The position numbers were made by a program, and so were the translations under genes. Positions 46,793-55,591 of a DNA stretch of 64,000 bases are shown in pieces. Each line of letters opens with the position of its first letter. Position 1 is the first letter of the stretch. Under the pieces are notes generated by a model that was not told the origin of the DNA, made no database searches, and saw only the letters and a program-made list of their open reading frames with translations. The stretch is from Streptomyces alfalfae (GTDB taxonomy: Bacteria > Actinomycetota > Actinomycetes > Streptomycetales > Streptomycetaceae): assembly GCF_004127445.1 (NCBI RefSeq), contig NZ_QEXM01000014.1:24366-88365 (forward strand). The letters run 5' to 3'.

Positions 46793-46996
46793 TCAGAAGC
46801 TGATGGAGTTGATGGTCTCCGCCAGTTCGTTCAGGAAGCGGTTTATCGACGGCGCCATGCCCGTGGACGCCAGGAAGAAGCCGAAGAGCACCGCGACCAC
46901 CGCGGGGCCCGCCTTCAGAGACCCCCCTCGGATCAGCACCACGAGGATGATCGCCAACAGCAGTACCACTGACAGCGAAATTGCCACACTGATCAC
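46793..46996 (-). CDS. Small membrane protein
   Basis: 67 residues with two hydrophobic helices: about 6-22 (SLSVVLLLAIILVVLI) and 30-46 (GPAVVAVLFGFFLAS). A short polar C-terminus ends NELAETINSISF. GTG 46996 is the longest start. GTG 46987 fits better with the AGGGTG 8 nt upstream. Codon use is GC-rich at third positions, which supports a real gene. I recall similar small proteins in other Streptomyces; function unknown. Confidence 0.7.
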   Translation of the reverse strand: MISVAISLSVVLLLAIILVVLIRGGSLKAGPAVVAVLFGFFLASTGMAPSINRFLNELAETINSISF

Positions 46997-47596
46997 ACCC
47001 TAGGTCGGTCGCTCTCCCGGCCCGGGGGGTACGGCCCCGCACTCCCCCGCCACGACCATCGTGCCACCAACGCGCCCCGCATATGCGGCCGGTGACGCAT
47101 CGTCGGCCACGGCTTCCGTGGCCGTGTCCGCGGGGATGCCCTTGGGGCGTATGCGCCGGGATGGCCCTCACGGCAATTCGACGACCTGCGGGCATGCGGA
47201 ATTCGGCTTGATCGTTGCCGTCGCCACACACAATGTTCGCAGGAAATTCGAATTGTCGCCGGAGGCACCACCGGAGGCGTTCACCCGCCGACCTAACGGA
47301 CATTCGACCGGAGTCGCATCCGGGCTTTATGCCCCATTTTTACCGGATGAAATGTGACGTATCGGGCGGCCAGATGTGAGATCTTCCTGTACTACACGAT
47401 CGAATCGCGGGTACCCGGTCGCGATAAGCCGTAATCGCCTTCAGGGATAGACACGGATTGGGCGGGCCAAAGTGACGAGGGTTTTACGAAGACAGTGCGG
47501 CGGCGCTAGGGTGCGTCAGATGTTCCACGCTGCCACCATCCCCCCAGGCGCAGTGCGGTCCCGGGTCGTCTCACCGAGCTCTGGGTGGGAGGGCCT
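46997..47596. other. 600-bp intergenic region with lower GC
   Basis: No gene is supported here. Reading frames of up to about 98 codons are present but have no Shine-Dalgarno or family signal. The stretch at about 47180-47470 is clearly lower in GC than the rest of the window. The region divides the minus-strand small membrane gene from the plus-strand acyltransferase, so it should hold both promoters. Confidence 0.6.
47482..47511 (+). promoter_or_regulatory. Candidate HrdB-type promoter for the acyltransferase
   Basis: TTTACG (47482-47487), an 18-nt spacer, and TAGGGT (47506-47511). This fits the Streptomyces vegetative consensus TTGAC-N16-18-TAGRRT at 4/6 and 6/6. It lies about 85 bp before the GTG at 47597. 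Confidence 0.5.
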
Positions 47597-48802
47597 GTGA
47601 CGAACTCGGTGCACCCGCACGGACGCCATCGGGCGCCGCTCCCCCCGGCCCAGATGCCGACGGCCGGAGTCGCCTCCCGCACCCTCCACCACCCGACCCC
47701 GCAGGCCGCCGCCGCTCCCCCCACCTCCAGCGGCCACCGCGCGGCCGAGAGCGCGGCCAAGCCCGCCAAGCAGCGCGACGCGTTCTTCGACAACGCCAAG
47801 TACCTGGCGATCGTCCTCGTGGCGATGGCCCACGCGTGGGAACCCCTGACGGACCACAGCCGTACGGCCGAGGCGCTGTACATGACCGTCTACACGTTCC
47901 ACATGCCGGCGTTCATCCTGATCTCCGGCTACTTCTCGCGCAGCTTCGACATGCGCGCGGACCGCCTCAAGCGCCTGGTCACCGGCGTCGCCGTGCCGTA
48001 CGTGATCTTCGAGGTCGCGTACACGCTCTTCAAGCGCTGGGCGGACGACGACCCGGGCCAGCCGATCAGTCTGCTCGACCCCTGGTACCTCACCTGGTTC
48101 CTGGTCGCGCTGTTCGTGTGGCGGCTCACCGTGCCGCTGTGGAAGATCGTGCGCTGGCCGGTGGCGCTCGCCCTGGCCATCGCCATGCTCGCCGTGATCT
48201 CCCCGGACATCGGCGACGACCTCGACCTCCAGCGCGTGCTGCAGTTCATGCCGTTCTTCGTGCTCGGCCTCTTCATGAAGCCCGAGCACTTCCAGCTCGT
48301 ACGCCGCCGTGAGGTGCGGCTCCTCTCCGTGCCGGTCTTCGCCGCCGCCGTCCTGCTCGCCTACTGGGCGGCGCCCCGCATGACGTCCGTGTGGTTCTAC
48401 CGCCGCGACAGCGCCCAGGAGCTGGGTGTGCCGTGGTGGGTCGGCATCGTGATGACGCTGGCGCTCTTCGGCTGCTCGGTGGTGCTCACCGCGTGCTTCT
48501 TCGCGTGGGTGCCGCGCCGCAGGATGTGGTTCACGGTGCTCGGCGCGGGCACGCTGTACGGCTATCTGCTCCACGGCTTCCTCGCCAAGGGTTCCCGCTT
48601 CTGGGGCTGGTTCGAGGACTACGAGTGGCTGCACAAGCCGGTCGGCGAGCTGTTCGTGACGGCGGTCGCCGCGACCGTGGTGACGCTGCTGTGCACGCCC
48701 CCGGTGCAGCGGATGTTCCGGTTCGCCATGGAGCCCAAGATGGAGTGGGCCTTCAAGCGGGACGCCGCGCAGCTCGCCAGGGAGCGGACCCGGTCGACGT
48801 AA
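47597..48802 (+). CDS. Acyltransferase 3 family membrane protein
   Basis: About 401 residues. A disordered Pro/Ala-rich N-terminus (to about 55) is followed by about ten TM helices. Signature segments are DNAKYLAIVLVAMAHAWEP (with the conserved His), TFHMPAFILISGYFSR and YGYLLHGFL. The family transfers O-acyl groups to extracytoplasmic sugars; this one resembles fucose-4-O-acetylase-type members. GTG 47597 follows GGGAGG. It converges with the HD gene only 10 bp away. Confidence 0.88.
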   Translation: MTNSVHPHGRHRAPLPPAQMPTAGVASRTLHHPTPQAAAAPPTSSGHRAAESAAKPAKQRDAFFDNAKYLAIVLVAMAHAWEPLTDHSRTAEALYMTVYTFHMPAFILISGYFSRSFDMRADRLKRLVTGVAVPYVIFEVAYTLFKRWADDDPGQPISLLDPWYLTWFLVALFVWRLTVPLWKIVRWPVALALAIAMLAVISPDIGDDLDLQRVLQFMPFFVLGLFMKPEHFQLVRRREVRLLSVPVFAAAVLLAYWAAPRMTSVWFYRRDSAQELGVPWWVGIVMTLALFGCSVVLTACFFAWVPRRRMWFTVLGAGTLYGYLLHGFLAKGSRFWGWFEDYEWLHKPVGELFVTAVAATVVTLLCTPPVQRMFRFAMEPKMEWAFKRDAAQLARERTRST

Positions 48803-48812
48803 CGGCTCCTCC

Positions 48813-49262
48813 TCACAACCCCAGCAGGGCGCGCATGGTGGCGTACTTCGCCGCCAGGCGCGCCCTCGTCGTTTCGTCGAGCACCGCCAGGCGGGCCGGG
48901 TCGGCGTTGTGGGCGAGGTCCGCCTCCTTCACGAGGCGGGCGCCCGGGGTCTGCCTGATCCGCGCCGCGTAGGCCTCCTTCGCCTCGGCCGGGCGCTTGG
49001 TCAGCGCCAGGACGATGGCCTTCGTGCGGTCCGTGAGCGGCGCGTCCCGCAGCCACTCCTCCGTCAGGGCCCCGTCCTCGACGGCGTCGTGCAGCCAGGC
49101 CGCGGCGATCTGCTCGTCGTCGCCGCCTCCGGCCCTGACGCCGTCGGCCACGGCCCGGAGGTGTTCGACGTAGGGGCGGCCCGCCTTGTCCCGCTGGGCG
49201 GCGTGGGCCTCGCGGGCCAGGGCTTCGACTGCGGCGAGGGGGAGGACGGGGTCGGGGTTCAT
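48813..49262 (-). CDS. Small HD-domain phosphohydrolase, SpoT/MESH1-like
   Basis: 149 residues, a single HD domain. Metal ligands appear as H in AREAHAAQRDKAGRPYVEH, HD in AAWLHDAVED, and a late motif KEADLAHNADP that parallels the RelA/SpoT K-ADRLHN motif. Compact size and order match small alarmone hydrolases (MESH1 type), so a (p)ppGpp or NADPH phosphatase role is possible but not shown. ATG 49262. It stands alone, downstream of the ABC exporter genes. Confidence 0.75.
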   Translation of the reverse strand: MNPDPVLPLAAVEALAREAHAAQRDKAGRPYVEHLRAVADGVRAGGGDDEQIAAAWLHDAVEDGALTEEWLRDAPLTDRTKAIVLALTKRPAEAKEAYAARIRQTPGARLVKEADLAHNADPARLAVLDETTRARLAAKYATMRALLGL

Positions 49263-49290
49263 GCGGTGGATCTTGCCGCAAGCCCCGCGC

Positions 49291-49362
49291 TCCCCGGAAG
49301 CCCCGCCTCCCCGGAAGCGTCTCTTCCCCGAAGCGCCTCTCCCCGGAAGCCTCGGAAGCCTC
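49291..49362. repeat. 16-17-bp imperfect tandem repeat
   Basis: Four copies of CTCCCCGGAAGC-type units with a period of 16-17 bp, plus a shorter fifth CTCGGAAGC, fill the space between the HD gene start and the permease stop. No function evident. Confidence 0.65.
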
Positions 49363-51811
49363 AGTTCCGCAGGGCCGCCCTCGCCGGGAGCGTCGTCGAG
49401 GCCAGGCCCATCAGGAGGATGGCGGCCACGAAGGCGCCGTAGATCTGCGGCGGGATGTAGGGGCCCTCGCCCGTGAGGCCGTTCATCATGGGGATCAGCG
49501 TGGCGAGCGCGATGCCGGAGCCGAGGCCGATGCCCGCGACCGCCACGATCAGGGCCTCCCAGCGGACCATCCGCAGGACCTGGCGGCGCGTGGTGCCGAT
49601 CAGGCGCAGCGTGCCGAGTTCGCGGCGGCGGTCGAGGACGGTCATCACCAGGGTGTTGACGGCGGCGATCGCCGCGAAGCCGCCGAGGACGGCCGCCATG
49701 GTGGTGTTGGCCCAGGCGTTCAGCTCCCGGTCCAGGGACTGGGCGGTGGTGTAGCCGTCGCGGGTCGTGAGGGCGCCCAGGGCCGCGAGGGACTTGGCCG
49801 AGCCGCCCTTCGTCCAGATCTCCGAGGGCAGGGGCGAGCTGACGTGCCGGCGTACGTCGGCGGCCGGCAGCGTCACCTGGGAGAGGCCGAGGCCCCTGCC
49901 GTACGTCGCCACGACCTTCGGCTCCGCCTTGGTCCCGTCGGGCAGGCGGATGGCGATGCGGTCGCCGGTGGCGACGCCGGCGGAGTGGGCGAGGGCCGCG
50001 TCGAGGGCGATCTCGTTCCTGCCCAGCTTCAGGGACCCCGTCTCCACCTTCAGGTCCTGGACCTTCGCCAGGTCGGCGGCCGGGCCCGTGACGCCCTGGG
50101 CGGAGGCGGCCTGCAGCCAGCGGTCGCCCGCCGAGTCCACTGACACGAGCACCGACGTCTTGAGCAGCCCGACGGCCGCGGTGACCCCGTCGGCGCGGGC
50201 GGCCTCGCGCACCGCGCCGGGGGTGAGGCCCGCCTCCGAGGTGACGATGTGGTCGGCGGTGATGCCGGCGCGCTGCTGGTCGGCGGCGGCCCGGTCCTGG
50301 CTGGTGTGCATGAAGACGAGGACGGAGGAGAAGGCCATGGCGAGCACGATGGGGGTGATCGCCGAGGCGAGCCGGCGCGCGTTCGTACGGGAGTTGGCGG
50401 CGGCGAGGGAGCCCGGGGCGCCCGCTCCGCGCAGCGGGACGCCGAACAGGGCGGCGCAGCCGCGGGCGATCAGGGGGCCGAGCAGGGCCACGGCGAGCAT
50501 GAAGAGCATGACGACGCCGAGGGCGGCGTTGGCCGCGTCGTCGCCGCTGGTGCCGGCGGCCACCCCGGAGAGGACGGTGCCGCCCACCGCGGCGGCGACG
50601 CCGAGCGGTGTGCGGATCCAGCCGGCGCGCACCCGCTCCACGGAGGCCTCGCTGAGCGCCTGGCCGGGCTTGATGCGGGAGGGGCGGCGGGCGGCGAGGT
50701 AGCCGGCGCCGAGCGCGGTGAGGACGGCCACGCCGACGGCGGCGGTGAGCGGGATGAACGAGAGGGACAGGTCCACGGCGTCGGGGACCGCGCCCTTCTC
50801 CTTGAGCTGCCCGAACCACCAGGTCGCGAGGGCGATGCCGGGCAGCAGGCCCACCGCGCCGGCGGCCGGCGCGACGAGCAGCGTCTCGGTGGCGATGGTG
50901 CGGCGGATCTGGCGCGGGGTGGTGCCGATGGCGCGCAGCAGCGCGTACTCGCGGGCCCGCTGGCCGACGGAGAGCGCGACGGTTCCCGCCGCGGTGAACA
51001 CGGCGGTCAGGGCCGCGATGCCGCCGAAGGATCCGCCGAGCGCGGTGAGCATCTCCTTGGCGTAGCCGAGGGTGGAGTCCTCCGCGGCGCCGCGGTCGTC
51101 GCCGGTGTGCACCTCGGCCTTGCCGCCGAGGGCCTTCGCCACCTGGGCCTTGAGGGCGGCGTCGGAGACGCCCGCCTTCGGCAGCACGGCGATGGCGTCG
51201 ATCCGCCCGGGGTGCCCGGTGAGGCGCACGGCGTCGGAGTCGGCGAGCCAGGCGGTGGGCCGCGCCCCCGAGGGGGCGACCGTGCCGGAGACGCGGAAGT
51301 CGCGGGGGCCCTCCGCCGTGACGAGGGTGGTGCGCTCGCCCACGGAGGCGCCGGGCGCGGCGAGGACGACCTCGCCAGGGTGCGGGGCGCGGCCCGCGGT
51401 CAGCTTCTCGCCGGTGAAGGCGGTGGAGCCCCAGCCGTGCGCGGTGACGGCCCTGTCGCCGGACCGCACGGGGAAGGTGACGTCGGCGACGGCGGTGCGG
51501 GCGCCGGGCACGGCGGCGGCCCTGGCCACCAGGGAGTCGTCGAGGCGGGCGCGGTCGGGCAGCGCGATGGACTCCTCGCTGCGGGTGTCGCCGCTGCCGG
51601 TGACGTAGTGCGCGGACTGGTCCGCGGCGGCGACGACGGGGGCGCCCGCGTAGCGGTCGGGCGGCACGGAGGCGCGGAGCCCGGTCTCCAGGAGGATGCC
51701 GCAGGCGGCGACGATCAGTGAGGCCATCATCAGCGCCACGAAGGTGCCGGCGAAGGCGGCGGGCTTGAAGCGGACGGCCGCGCGGGCCAGGCCGTTGGGC
51801 ACGTACGCCAT
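49361..51811 (-). CDS. ABC transporter permease (FtsX/MacB-like)
   Basis: An 816-residue permease with two FtsX repeats. TM helix 1 at about 20-42, large extracytoplasmic domains at about 45-265 and 520-690, and TM groups at about 275-390, 420-500 and 700-810. REYALLRAIGTTPRQIRR and RRELGTLRLIGTTRRQVLRM are the coupling helices of the two halves. The ATG at 51811 overlaps the ATPase stop (TAATG), so the genes are coupled. Probably exports a peptide or lipid, or works in envelope stress; substrate unknown. Confidence 0.93.
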   Translation of the reverse strand: MAYVPNGLARAAVRFKPAAFAGTFVALMMASLIVAACGILLETGLRASVPPDRYAGAPVVAAADQSAHYVTGSGDTRSEESIALPDRARLDDSLVARAAAVPGARTAVADVTFPVRSGDRAVTAHGWGSTAFTGEKLTAGRAPHPGEVVLAAPGASVGERTTLVTAEGPRDFRVSGTVAPSGARPTAWLADSDAVRLTGHPGRIDAIAVLPKAGVSDAALKAQVAKALGGKAEVHTGDDRGAAEDSTLGYAKEMLTALGGSFGGIAALTAVFTAAGTVALSVGQRAREYALLRAIGTTPRQIRRTIATETLLVAPAAGAVGLLPGIALATWWFGQLKEKGAVPDAVDLSLSFIPLTAAVGVAVLTALGAGYLAARRPSRIKPGQALSEASVERVRAGWIRTPLGVAAAVGGTVLSGVAAGTSGDDAANAALGVVMLFMLAVALLGPLIARGCAALFGVPLRGAGAPGSLAAANSRTNARRLASAITPIVLAMAFSSVLVFMHTSQDRAAADQQRAGITADHIVTSEAGLTPGAVREAARADGVTAAVGLLKTSVLVSVDSAGDRWLQAASAQGVTGPAADLAKVQDLKVETGSLKLGRNEIALDAALAHSAGVATGDRIAIRLPDGTKAEPKVVATYGRGLGLSQVTLPAADVRRHVSSPLPSEIWTKGGSAKSLAALGALTTRDGYTTAQSLDRELNAWANTTMAAVLGGFAAIAAVNTLVMTVLDRRRELGTLRLIGTTRRQVLRMVRWEALIVAVAGIGLGSGIALATLIPMMNGLTGEGPYIPPQIYGAFVAAILLMGLASTTLPARAALRN

Positions 51812-52674
51812 TACGCGGCCGCTCCCGCGTAGGCGGGGGCGGTCAGCGTGGCCATGCGGGCGGCGATCTGCTGGGCGGAGCCGCGCTCCAGGTGGTCGAC
51901 GATGGCGCCGTCGGCCAGGAAGAGGACGCGGTCGGCGTGGGCGGCGGCCACCGGGTCGTGGGTGACCATGACGATGGTGGCGCCGTGGGGGCGTCCGGCT
52001 TGCGGGGAGTGCGTGGGCGGCGGGCCGTCGACGGCGGAGCGGAGCAGGCCGAGGATCTCGGCGGCGGTGGTGGTGTCGAGGGCGCCGGTCGGCTCGTCGG
52101 CGAAGATCACGTCCGGCTCGGTGACCAGGGCGCGGGCGATGGCGACGCGCTGCTGCTGGCCGCCGGAGAGCTCGCCGGGGCGGCGGCGCCCCTTGTCGCC
52201 GAGGCCCACACGGGTGAGGATCTCGGCCGCCCTGCGCCGGTCGGGGCGGTGGCCCGCGAGGCGCATGGGCAGGACCACGTTCTGCTCGACGGTCAGCGAG
52301 GGCAGCAGGTTGAACGCCTGGAAGACGAAGCCGAGGCGGGTGCGGCGCAGGGCGGTGAGCTTGTTCTCGCTCATGCCGGTGATCTCGGTGCCGCCGAGGT
52401 GGACGGTGCCGGAGCTGGGCCGGTCGAGGCCCGCCGCGCACTGCAGGAACGTGGACTTGCCCGAGCCGGAGGGGCCCATCACGGCGGTGAAGCTGCCGCG
52501 GGGCAGGGCGAGGTCGACGCCGGCGAGGGCGTGGACGGCGGAGTTCCCGCGGCCGTACTGGCGGCGGACGCCGCGCAGTTCGACGGCCCAGTCACCGGGG
52601 CGGACGCCCGGCACGGGCGGCGCCGGGACCGCCCGTGTCGCCTCTTCGGCCCGGTTCTTCCGTCGCAGCCCCAT
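51811..52674 (-). CDS. ABC transporter ATP-binding protein (LolD/MacB type)
   Basis: A 287-residue ATPase. Walker A GPSGSGKST, Q-loop VFQAFNLLPSLT, signature LSGGQQQRVAIARAL, Walker B VIFADEPTGALD, H-loop VTHDP. A 12-residue insert (DGPPPTHSPQAG) follows Walker B. It drives the following FtsX-like permease. ATG start at 52674. It diverges from the CPA2 antiporter across an inverted-repeat region. Confidence 0.95.
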   Translation of the reverse strand: MGLRRKNRAEEATRAVPAPPVPGVRPGDWAVELRGVRRQYGRGNSAVHALAGVDLALPRGSFTAVMGPSGSGKSTFLQCAAGLDRPSSGTVHLGGTEITGMSENKLTALRRTRLGFVFQAFNLLPSLTVEQNVVLPMRLAGHRPDRRRAAEILTRVGLGDKGRRRPGELSGGQQQRVAIARALVTEPDVIFADEPTGALDTTTAAEILGLLRSAVDGPPPTHSPQAGRPHGATIVMVTHDPVAAAHADRVLFLADGAIVDHLERGSAQQIAARMATLTAPAYAGAAA

Positions 52675-52786
52675 GGCTGTGCCCGCCTTCCGTTCGCTCG
52701 TCGCCGACCGGTGTCCCTGTCGATGTCTCGAACCTACGGATCAGGGCTGGTGGGGACCATGAGGGCGGCTGGCGGACCGGGGGTGG

Positions 52787-52821
52787 GGAGAACCCCACCT
52801 CGGAGGCGGGGTTCTCCGAGG
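52787..52821. promoter_or_regulatory. Overlapping inverted repeats between ABC exporter and antiporter
   Basis: A 10-bp repeat (52787-52796 with 52808-52817) overlaps a 7-bp repeat (52798-52804 with 52815-52821), so the two stems exclude each other. About 20 bp further on, TTTGGTAACCTAAAT (52841 onward) resembles a MarR-type operator half. It lies in the divergent promoter region, so an operator for either gene is likely. Confidence 0.4.
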
Positions 52822-52958
52822 CAGGCACGCCCCGAGAATCGTTTGGTAACCTAAATATTGACGCGTTCTTGACGCTTCCTTTGCCTTGCGCGCTTCCTGT
52901 ACCTGCCCACACCACAGATAGGAACGGGCCCATCGGACACGCAGACACCCTGATAGCC

Positions 52959-54164
52959 ATGGGCGGCGCCTTCCTCGCCGCCGCCGTGCTCGCCCGCCTC
53001 GGCGGCCGCATCGGCCTCCCCACGATCCCCCTCTTCATCCTGGCCGGGATCCTCCTCGGCCCCCACACCCCCGGCGTGGTCCTGGTCTCCGACCCCCACG
53101 ACCTGGAGATGCTCTCGGCACTCGGCCTGGTCCTGCTCCTCTTCTACCTGGGCCTCGAGTTCCACATGGACGACCTCAAGTCGGGCGGCCGCAAGATGGC
53201 CCTCGCCGGAGGCACCTATCTGGCGCTGAACGTCGGCGCGGGCCTGGGCTTCGGATTCGCGCTCGGCTGGGGCACCTCCGAGGCGCTGGTCCTCGCCGGG
53301 GTGCTCGGCATCTCCTCCTCCGCGATCGTCACGAAGGTGCTGGTCGACACCGGCAGGCTGGGCAACCCCGAGACGAAGCCGATCCTCGGCATCATCGTCG
53401 TCGAGGACATCTTCCTCGCCCTCTACCTCGCGGCCCTGCAGCCCATCCTGTCCGGCGCCGACAGCCTCGCGGCGGCCGTGATGGACGGCGGCAAGGCCTT
53501 CGGGTTCCTGCTGCTGCTCGCCCTCGCGGCACGCTTCGGCACCCGGCTCGTAAGCCGCCTCTTCGACACCAGGGACGACGAGCTCCTCGTCATCTCCTTC
53601 CTGGGCGCCGCCGTGTTCGTCGCCGGGGTCTCCGAGTGGTTCGGCGTGGCCGACGCCATCGGCGCCTTCATGGTCGGCCTGATGCTCGGCAGCACGGCGT
53701 CCGGCGACCGCATCCGCACGCTGGTGCACCCGCTGCGGGACGCGTTCGGTGCGATCTTCTTCTTCGCGTTCGGACTCTCCATCGACCCCGGCGACCTGCC
53801 GGTGGTGGTGTGGCCGGTCCTCGCGGCGGTCGCGGTGACGCTCCTGATGAACGTCCTGGCCGGCCTCGGCGCGGCGCGCGTGTACGGCTTCGGGGCGGGC
53901 CCCGCGGCGAACATCTCCACGACGCTCCTGGCGCGCGGCGAGTTCGCGCTGATCCTCGCCACGATGGCGGCGGGCGCGGGCCTCGACGAGCGCCTCTCGC
54001 CCTTCATCGCGGGCTACGTCCTGCTGCTGGCGGTCCTCGGCCCGCTGGCCGCCGGACGCTCGGAGTGGCTGGCCCGGATACTGCCGGGCGGGCGCGGCCC
54101 GGCCCTCGCGGACGGCCCGGGCCCCGGCCGCGAGGAACGCGCCAAGGCGGACAGCGTCCCGTAA
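52959..54164 (+). CDS. CPA2 family cation:proton antiporter
   Basis: At least 401 residues with about 12 TM helices, a KefB/Na+-H+ exchanger fold. GLPTIPLFILAGILLGP, the helix-broken region LFYLGLEFHMDD, GISSSAIVTKVLVDTGRL, VVEDIFLALYL (conserved Asp) and FGLSIDPGDLP are typical. No TrkA-N domain is attached. ATG 52959 has no Shine-Dalgarno. Homologues as I recall them begin about 9 residues earlier; exactly there (52932) an ATC codon sits 8 nt behind AGGA. The true start may therefore be the ATC or a sequence variant of ATG. Confidence 0.88.
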   Translation: MGGAFLAAAVLARLGGRIGLPTIPLFILAGILLGPHTPGVVLVSDPHDLEMLSALGLVLLLFYLGLEFHMDDLKSGGRKMALAGGTYLALNVGAGLGFGFALGWGTSEALVLAGVLGISSSAIVTKVLVDTGRLGNPETKPILGIIVVEDIFLALYLAALQPILSGADSLAAAVMDGGKAFGFLLLLALAARFGTRLVSRLFDTRDDELLVISFLGAAVFVAGVSEWFGVADAIGAFMVGLMLGSTASGDRIRTLVHPLRDAFGAIFFFAFGLSIDPGDLPVVVWPVLAAVAVTLLMNVLAGLGAARVYGFGAGPAANISTTLLARGEFALILATMAAGAGLDERLSPFIAGYVLLLAVLGPLAAGRSEWLARILPGGRGPALADGPGPGREERAKADSVP

Positions 54165-54191
54165 CCGCACCGGACGGCGGACGAAGCGTCA

Positions 54192-54220
54192 AGGGCGGCC
54201 CTCCCGCAGGGGGCCGCCCT
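54192..54220. terminator. Bidirectional terminator hairpin
   Basis: A 10-bp perfect stem (54192-54201 with 54211-54220) and a 9-nt loop, between the convergent antiporter and phosphatase genes. Confidence 0.75.
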
Positions 54221-54272
54221 CGACGGCGTCGGCGCGGCGCGGGGAGGCGTCGGAGCGGCGGCGGAGCCCGGC

Positions 54273-55439
54273 TCAGGTCTCCCGGCAGATCAGCAGCAGC
54301 GCGCGGTCGTCGTTCACGTCCTTGGCGACCGCCTCGATGAGGTGCCAGGCCGCGCCGTGGAAGCCGCCGGCCACATAGCGGTCGGCCTCGCCGGTGAGGC
54401 GGTCGATGCCCTCGGTGATGTCGCGGTCCGAGGTCTCCACCAGGCCGTCGGTGAACAGCATCAGCACGTCGCCGGGGCGCAGCAGCCCCTTCACCGGGTC
54501 GAACTGGGCCCCGTCGTAGACCCCGAGGAGCGGGCCCTGGCCCGTCTTCTCCTCCCAGCGGCCGGTGCCCGCGCTGAGCTGGAGGCCCGGCGGGTGGCCC
54601 GCGGAGAAGAGTTCGTAGTCGCCGGTCTCCAGGTCGAGCACCAGGTGGATGGAGGTCGCGAAGCCCTCGTCCCAGTCCTGGCGGAGCAGATAGCCGTTGG
54701 CGGCGGGCAGGAAGGAGTGCGGCGGCAGCGAGCCGAGGAGGCCGCCGAAGGCGCCGGACAGGAGCAGCGCGCGCGAACCGGCGTCCATGCCCTTGCCGGA
54801 GACGTCGGTGAGGACGATCTCCAGGGTCCGGCCGCCGTTCGTACGGGCCGCGACGACGAAGTCGCCGGAGAAGGACTGGCCGCCCGCCGGGCGCAGCGCC
54901 ATCTCGCGGTGCCAGCCGCGCGGCAGCCTCGGCAGCTTGCTCTGGACGCGGATGCGCTCGCGCAGGTCGAACAGCATCGTGCCGCCGCCGCGCCACGGCA
55001 CGCCGACGCGGCTGCGGAACTGGGCGACGACGAGCCCGAAGAAGCCGCAGGCGGCCACCACGAGGACCACGCCGGGGGTGACGCGGGAGTTCCCCTCGGT
55101 GTAGGGGCCGAGCAGGACCGACTCCACGATCAGGGCCACCGCCGAGGCCGCGTAGAGACCCAGGAGGCTCGCGGGGCGCAGCAGCAGTCCGCCCGCGACG
55201 ATGGGCAGCACGAGGGCGGCGGGCGCGCACCACACGCTGTTCATGAGCGTGCCGCAGGTGATCAGCGGAACGGTGAGGAGCAGCCCCGCCAGGGCCACCC
55301 AGTCGGAGCCGTCGCCGCGGAAGTAGTCGACCCCGGATTTGCGCAGCACTGTCCGGGCCCGGTGCATCCGCTTCTTCATCCGGGCCGTGAATGTCTCGGC
55401 TTCCGCCCGCCGCTCGCGACGTTCTCCTCGTACCGCCAT
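54273..55439 (-). CDS. Membrane PP2C-type serine/threonine phosphatase (SpoIIE/RsbU-like)
   Basis: 388 residues. A basic N-terminus, then four TM helices at about 45-140, then a SpoIIE domain (about 165-388). Metal-binding motifs are intact: SFSGDF, VLTDVSGKGMDA, LFTDGLVE and NDDRALLLI. The family dephosphorylates anti-anti-sigma factors, and Streptomyces has dozens. No partner anti-sigma gene is adjacent, so the target is unknown. It diverges from the Eis-like gene (152-bp gap). Confidence 0.93.
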   Translation of the reverse strand: MAVRGERRERRAEAETFTARMKKRMHRARTVLRKSGVDYFRGDGSDWVALAGLLLTVPLITCGTLMNSVWCAPAALVLPIVAGGLLLRPASLLGLYAASAVALIVESVLLGPYTEGNSRVTPGVVLVVAACGFFGLVVAQFRSRVGVPWRGGGTMLFDLRERIRVQSKLPRLPRGWHREMALRPAGGQSFSGDFVVAARTNGGRTLEIVLTDVSGKGMDAGSRALLLSGAFGGLLGSLPPHSFLPAANGYLLRQDWDEGFATSIHLVLDLETGDYELFSAGHPPGLQLSAGTGRWEEKTGQGPLLGVYDGAQFDPVKGLLRPGDVLMLFTDGLVETSDRDITEGIDRLTGEADRYVAGGFHGAAWHLIEAVAKDVNDDRALLLICRET

Positions 55440-55591
55440 TGCTCGTGGACCTTATCCAGCGGGCCGTGCACTTCGCACGGGAGGTCCCACTTGTCCGTCG
55501 TCGTGGGGTGCGGGGACGCGGCGCGCGGTGGCCGGAAATGCCCCCGTTAATCCTGTCGCACCGGTTCGCACCGTCCTGGTAGGCATGGCAT

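Noticed and set aside
47061..47357. 98-codon plus-strand frame in the 600-bp gap
   Set aside because: No Shine-Dalgarno, composition unlike neighbours, and no recognisable family.
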